The position numbers and the translations under genes were made by a program. Shown here piece by piece: positions 62,401 through 64,000 of a stretch of DNA of 64,000 bases; the stretch's first letter is position 1; each line of letters starts with the position of its first letter. Below the pieces are notes generated by a model. It saw only the letters and a list, made by a program, of their open reading frames with translations. It had not been told where the DNA came from and did no database searches. Source of the stretch: Amoebophrya sp. A120. Lineage: Eukaryota; Sar; Dinophyceae; Syndiniales; Amoebophryaceae. The stretch covers positions 3,968,130 through 4,032,129 of the forward strand of contig CAJINV010000006.1 in NCBI GenBank assembly GCA_905178155.1, written 5' to 3'.

Positions 62401-64000
62401 TGGTGCCCGTCGTTGCGCTAGACGCCGTGCTCGACCGGACACTGCTCATCATCTCCTGAGAGCCATCTTCCGTGCCGTCGTAGGATTGCTCGGTCTCTCC
62501 GGAAGTCAGCACCGTCCCCCGGGACATCGAGCTCCTCCGGGAGCTCCGGCTCTTCCGGCCCTTTATGTATGCTGTGCAAAAGTATCGCACTCGTAGTAAT
62601 TGCAATCATGCATCACAAAACTTTTTCTTAAGGTAAATCAGCATGAGAAACTCCTTTTGTCATGCTGCGAAAATTTGTAATGCGATTTCTACTAGTACGA
62701 TGCTTTTGCAATGCATATCATCTCCTCGCCGGCGAATTCCGATTTCCTGCCCTTTTTCCCTTTGCCCTTCATGGTCTCCCGTTTCTTTAAGATCGGCCGC
62801 AAATCCGGATTTTCTTCCCGGAACTTCCGCAGTCGTTCCTCGGATTCCAGCGCCTTTTCCTGCACCGCTTTTCTCATCAGTGAGAGTTGCCGGTACATGC
62901 GCCAGGTTTTTTGAATCGTGATGGCCGCCCCGTTATGCATTGCAAAAGTATCGTACTAGTAGAAATTGCAATACAAATTTCCTTAGCATGAGAAATGGCA
63001 TTTGTCATGCGGATTTGCCTTAGCAAAAAGATTTGTAATGCAAGACTTGCATTCATACGAGTACGATAGTTTTGCACACGATACCCGTTCTGGTCGTTTT
63101 GCCGCATGGTCCTTCGTGCCCGCTTCTATCAAATGCAAAAATGTCTGGGTCTGGAAGGTTGGAGCTTGTGATGCTAACTTTGGACTCTACAAAAATCTGT
63201 ATTGCATGATCAGCAACAGGAGTCTAGTTTGTGCTACGCGGGGAGGGCATTTGTCATGCGGAATAGGCATCAGGAGGCTTTCTAAAAATCTGTGATGCTA
63301 GGTCATGCATTACAGACATCCTGGGTCATGCAAAATATGCATGACAAACCCGGAAACATTCCAGACCCAGACATTTTTGCATTTCATAGCTTCATCTCGT
63401 GAATGATGATCGCGGTGATCAACCCGACCGGCGCGCCTAGGAACCCCGTATGAACGTGCGCAATTCCCCCTCGTTCTCATTTCTCATGCAAAATCCAAAT
63501 CCAGTTGTTCCCTTGGATCAGTATTATGCATGACAAATGCTGGAAGCTGCCCAAACACAGCACTACAATCCGTGCATAAACTTGTCATGCACAGCATGCA
63601 CGTGCGCTGGTGTTTGTATTGCTGTTCATGCTATACAAATGAGGGGGAAGGGGAGGGGGAGGGGGAGCTATGTGCACTCTCATACCCCGTCATGAAAATC
63701 CACATCACAAAGTGGATCAACCTGGCCAGCAAGCAGTACTCGACGAGCGGGTAGTATCCAGAAAAAAAAGCGTGTAAGTGTAACTTTCTTTGAGGAACAG
63801 CATCACAAATTTGCTCTACATGACAGAGAAAACCTGTCATGCGTGGTTTGTAAGGGAAAACACACAGGAAAAGAGGACTTCATGGCTGTCTGGCATGACA
63901 GGCGTAACTCTGTTGCATCTTCTGCAAGACAAATTTACACTTACACAGTTTTTTTCTCGCGATAGGTAGTCCCCGGTGGAGTGAATCATCATGAACTGCA
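56463..64000 (-). CDS. voltage-gated-like cation channel, C-terminal part, IQ motif and non-canonical pore
   Basis: The 5' end is outside the window. The translated part begins with STGDYPLVEY and a hydrophobic pair (LIHFVMWIFMTGFLG, GLITAIIIHEM) that looks like a pore-S6 unit. It continues with an IQ calmodulin-binding motif (AITIQKTWRMYRQLSLMRKA), a ~300-residue charged disordered linker rich in Glu/Asp/Tyr/Ser, and a six-helix channel repeat: S2-like CIECVLFVFYVIEYSLYL, S3-like VVDAVLLAAFVWLVLEQL, S4-S5 region GFFRGIRSF then FVIFQGGLSLSLFTLCVCSG, pore SIPTSMMYTLFFLLGEWVTP, and S6 FQCFLGLIFFGILVGALSDL. An acidic tail ends GEGQY. The K+ signature TVGYG is absent. One intron (58894-59022) reads best with a GA donor. 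At least eighteen introners interrupt it. Confidence 0.75.
56596..56809. mobile_element. introner, family F
   Basis: Tips TATCCCGAGAAAAAACAG and ...ACTTTTTTCCTGTGATA; exact duplication CATTC. Confidence 0.95.
56863..57021. mobile_element. introner, family A
   Basis: Tips TATCCAGTGGAAAATCATCG and ...TTTTGCAATGCATA; duplication TACAC/TACCC. Confidence 0.9.
57208..57537. mobile_element. introner, family D
   Basis: Tips TATCAAAAGGAAAAATCTC and ...GATTTTTGCTTACGATA; exact duplication CTTGC. Confidence 0.94.
58116..58394. mobile_element. introner, family B
   Basis: Tips TATGCATTGCAAATATGTC and ...ATTTGCATTTGCTA; exact duplication CAGCG. Confidence 0.94.
58451..58731. mobile_element. introner, family C
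   Basis: Tips TATCCTGACTAAAAACG and ...TTTTTACTCAGGATA; exact duplication CCCCA. Confidence 0.95.
59430..59713. mobile_element. introner, family C
   Basis: Tips TATCCTGAGTAAAAGCG and ...TTTTTACTCCGGATA; exact duplication TGTGA. Confidence 0.95.
59968..60187. mobile_element. introner, family J
   Basis: Tips TATCCAGGAAAAAAGCTCC and ...GCTTTTTTCTTGCATA; duplication GGCGT/TGCGT. Confidence 0.92.
60236..60429. mobile_element. introner, family C, internally shortened
   Basis: Tips TATGCTGAGCAAAAACG and ...TTTTTGCTCAGGATA; exact duplication TCGCC. About 90 bp shorter than other family C members. Confidence 0.94.
60494..60735. mobile_element. introner, family E
   Basis: Tips TATGGAAGTGCACAACTTCG and ...GCTGTGCACTCTCATA; flanks GCTGT/GTAGT diverged. 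Confidence 0.87.
60775..61035. mobile_element. introner, family B
   Basis: Tips TATCAAATGCAAAAATGTC and ...TTTGCAATTCGTA; exact duplication TAAAA. Confidence 0.94.
61449..61734. mobile_element. introner, family C
   Basis: Tips TATCCTGTGTAAAAACG and ...TTTTTACTCAGGATA; duplication CCGTT/CCATT. Confidence 0.92.
61787..62048. mobile_element. introner, family B, diverged
   Basis: Tips TATCAAGTGCAAATATCG and ...GTTACAATCCATA; exact duplication ATCGT. Confidence 0.92.
62110..62367. mobile_element. introner, family H
   Basis: Tips TATAACGCGCTCAGGTG and ...CTGAGCAAGCCATA; exact duplication CCTTC. Confidence 0.95.
62568..62717. mobile_element. introner, family A
   Basis: Tips TATGCTGTGC and ...GCAATGCATA; flanks TTATG/TCATC diverged, but the frame is restored. 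Confidence 0.88.
62934..63083. mobile_element. introner, family A
   Basis: Tips TATGCATTGC and ...GCACACGATA; exact duplication CCCGT. Confidence 0.95.
63127..63388. mobile_element. introner, family B
   Basis: Tips TATCAAATGCAAAAATGTC and ...TTTGCATTTCATA; exact duplication GCTTC. Confidence 0.95.
63449..63684. mobile_element. introner, family E
   Basis: Tips TATGAACGTGCGCAATTCC and ...ATGTGCACTCTCATA; exact duplication CCCCG. Confidence 0.94.
63755..63964. mobile_element. introner, family J
   Basis: Tips TATCCAGAAAAAAAAGCG and ...TTTTTTTCTCGCGATA; exact duplication GGTAG. Confidence 0.95.
63990..64000. mobile_element. introner, family A or B, cut by the window edge
   Basis: CATGAACTGCA matches the outer tip used by families A and B; the rest lies outside the window. 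Confidence 0.6.

Noticed and set aside
1-64000. tRNA, rRNA or snRNA genes
   Set aside because: No cloverleaf, rRNA-like or U-snRNA-like stretch stood out on either strand by eye. A tRNAscan or Infernal run would be decisive.
1-64000. Prokaryotic or viral origin of the window
   Set aside because: Spliceosomal introns and the eukaryote-specific genes SF3B6, RRS1, DPH5 and centrin exclude it for the window as a whole.

Overview
This window looks like nuclear DNA of a dinoflagellate, most likely a parasitic syndinian of the Amoebophrya type. That placement is an inference from architecture, not from a database match. Every gene I can reconstruct lies on the minus strand. Conventional introns are few and short, most with AG|G acceptors and a GTAT-type donor, and one reads best with a GA donor. 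The genes are riddled with introner elements: short intron-forming mobile elements with terminal inverted repeats (TIRs). I mapped 80 of them in at least twelve sequence families.

Each introner begins TAT and ends ATA, carries an inverted repeat at its tips, and is usually flanked by a 5-bp target-site duplication (TSD). Removing the element plus one TSD copy restores the reading frame. Exon sums done this way are exact multiples of three for SF3B6, DPH5, RRS1, centrin, the Ubl-A20-AN1 protein, the kinase and several unknown genes, and the restored proteins match their families across the junctions. The excision boundaries do not follow GT-AG.

Layout, left to right, all minus strand: SF3B6 (0.5-2.6 kb); a four-pass membrane protein (4.0-6.4 kb); an unknown single-pass protein (6.6-9.4 kb); a ubiquitin-like/A20/AN1 zinc-finger protein (11.3-13.4 kb); RRS1, a ribosome biogenesis factor (14.9-17.3 kb); a gene-poor repeat block (17.3-21.3 kb); centrin (21.3-23.2 kb); a large disordered membrane protein (24.2-27.6 kb); a large unknown protein with a triplicated exon (28.5-35.3 kb); an acidic intronless ORF (36.3-37.1 kb); DPH5, the diphthamide methyltransferase (38.1-39.6 kb); a tandem segmental duplication (39.6-42.3 kb); a Cys-rich single-pass protein (42.3-43.8 kb); a GC-rich island (44.3-46.2 kb); a Ser/Thr kinase (46.4-49.3 kb); a large unknown protein (50.2-54.5 kb); and the C-terminal part of an ion channel with IQ motif and atypical pore, running off the right edge (56.5-64 kb).

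The genes are mostly unrelated housekeeping or signalling genes and show no sign of a shared pathway. Their common feature is the introner load. Introners are confined to transcribed units (coding regions, one GT-AG intron, one 3' UTR). Intergenic stretches have none that I can recognise. All introners share an internal module, GCATNACAAA or its complement, and most of the conventional introns carry the same module.
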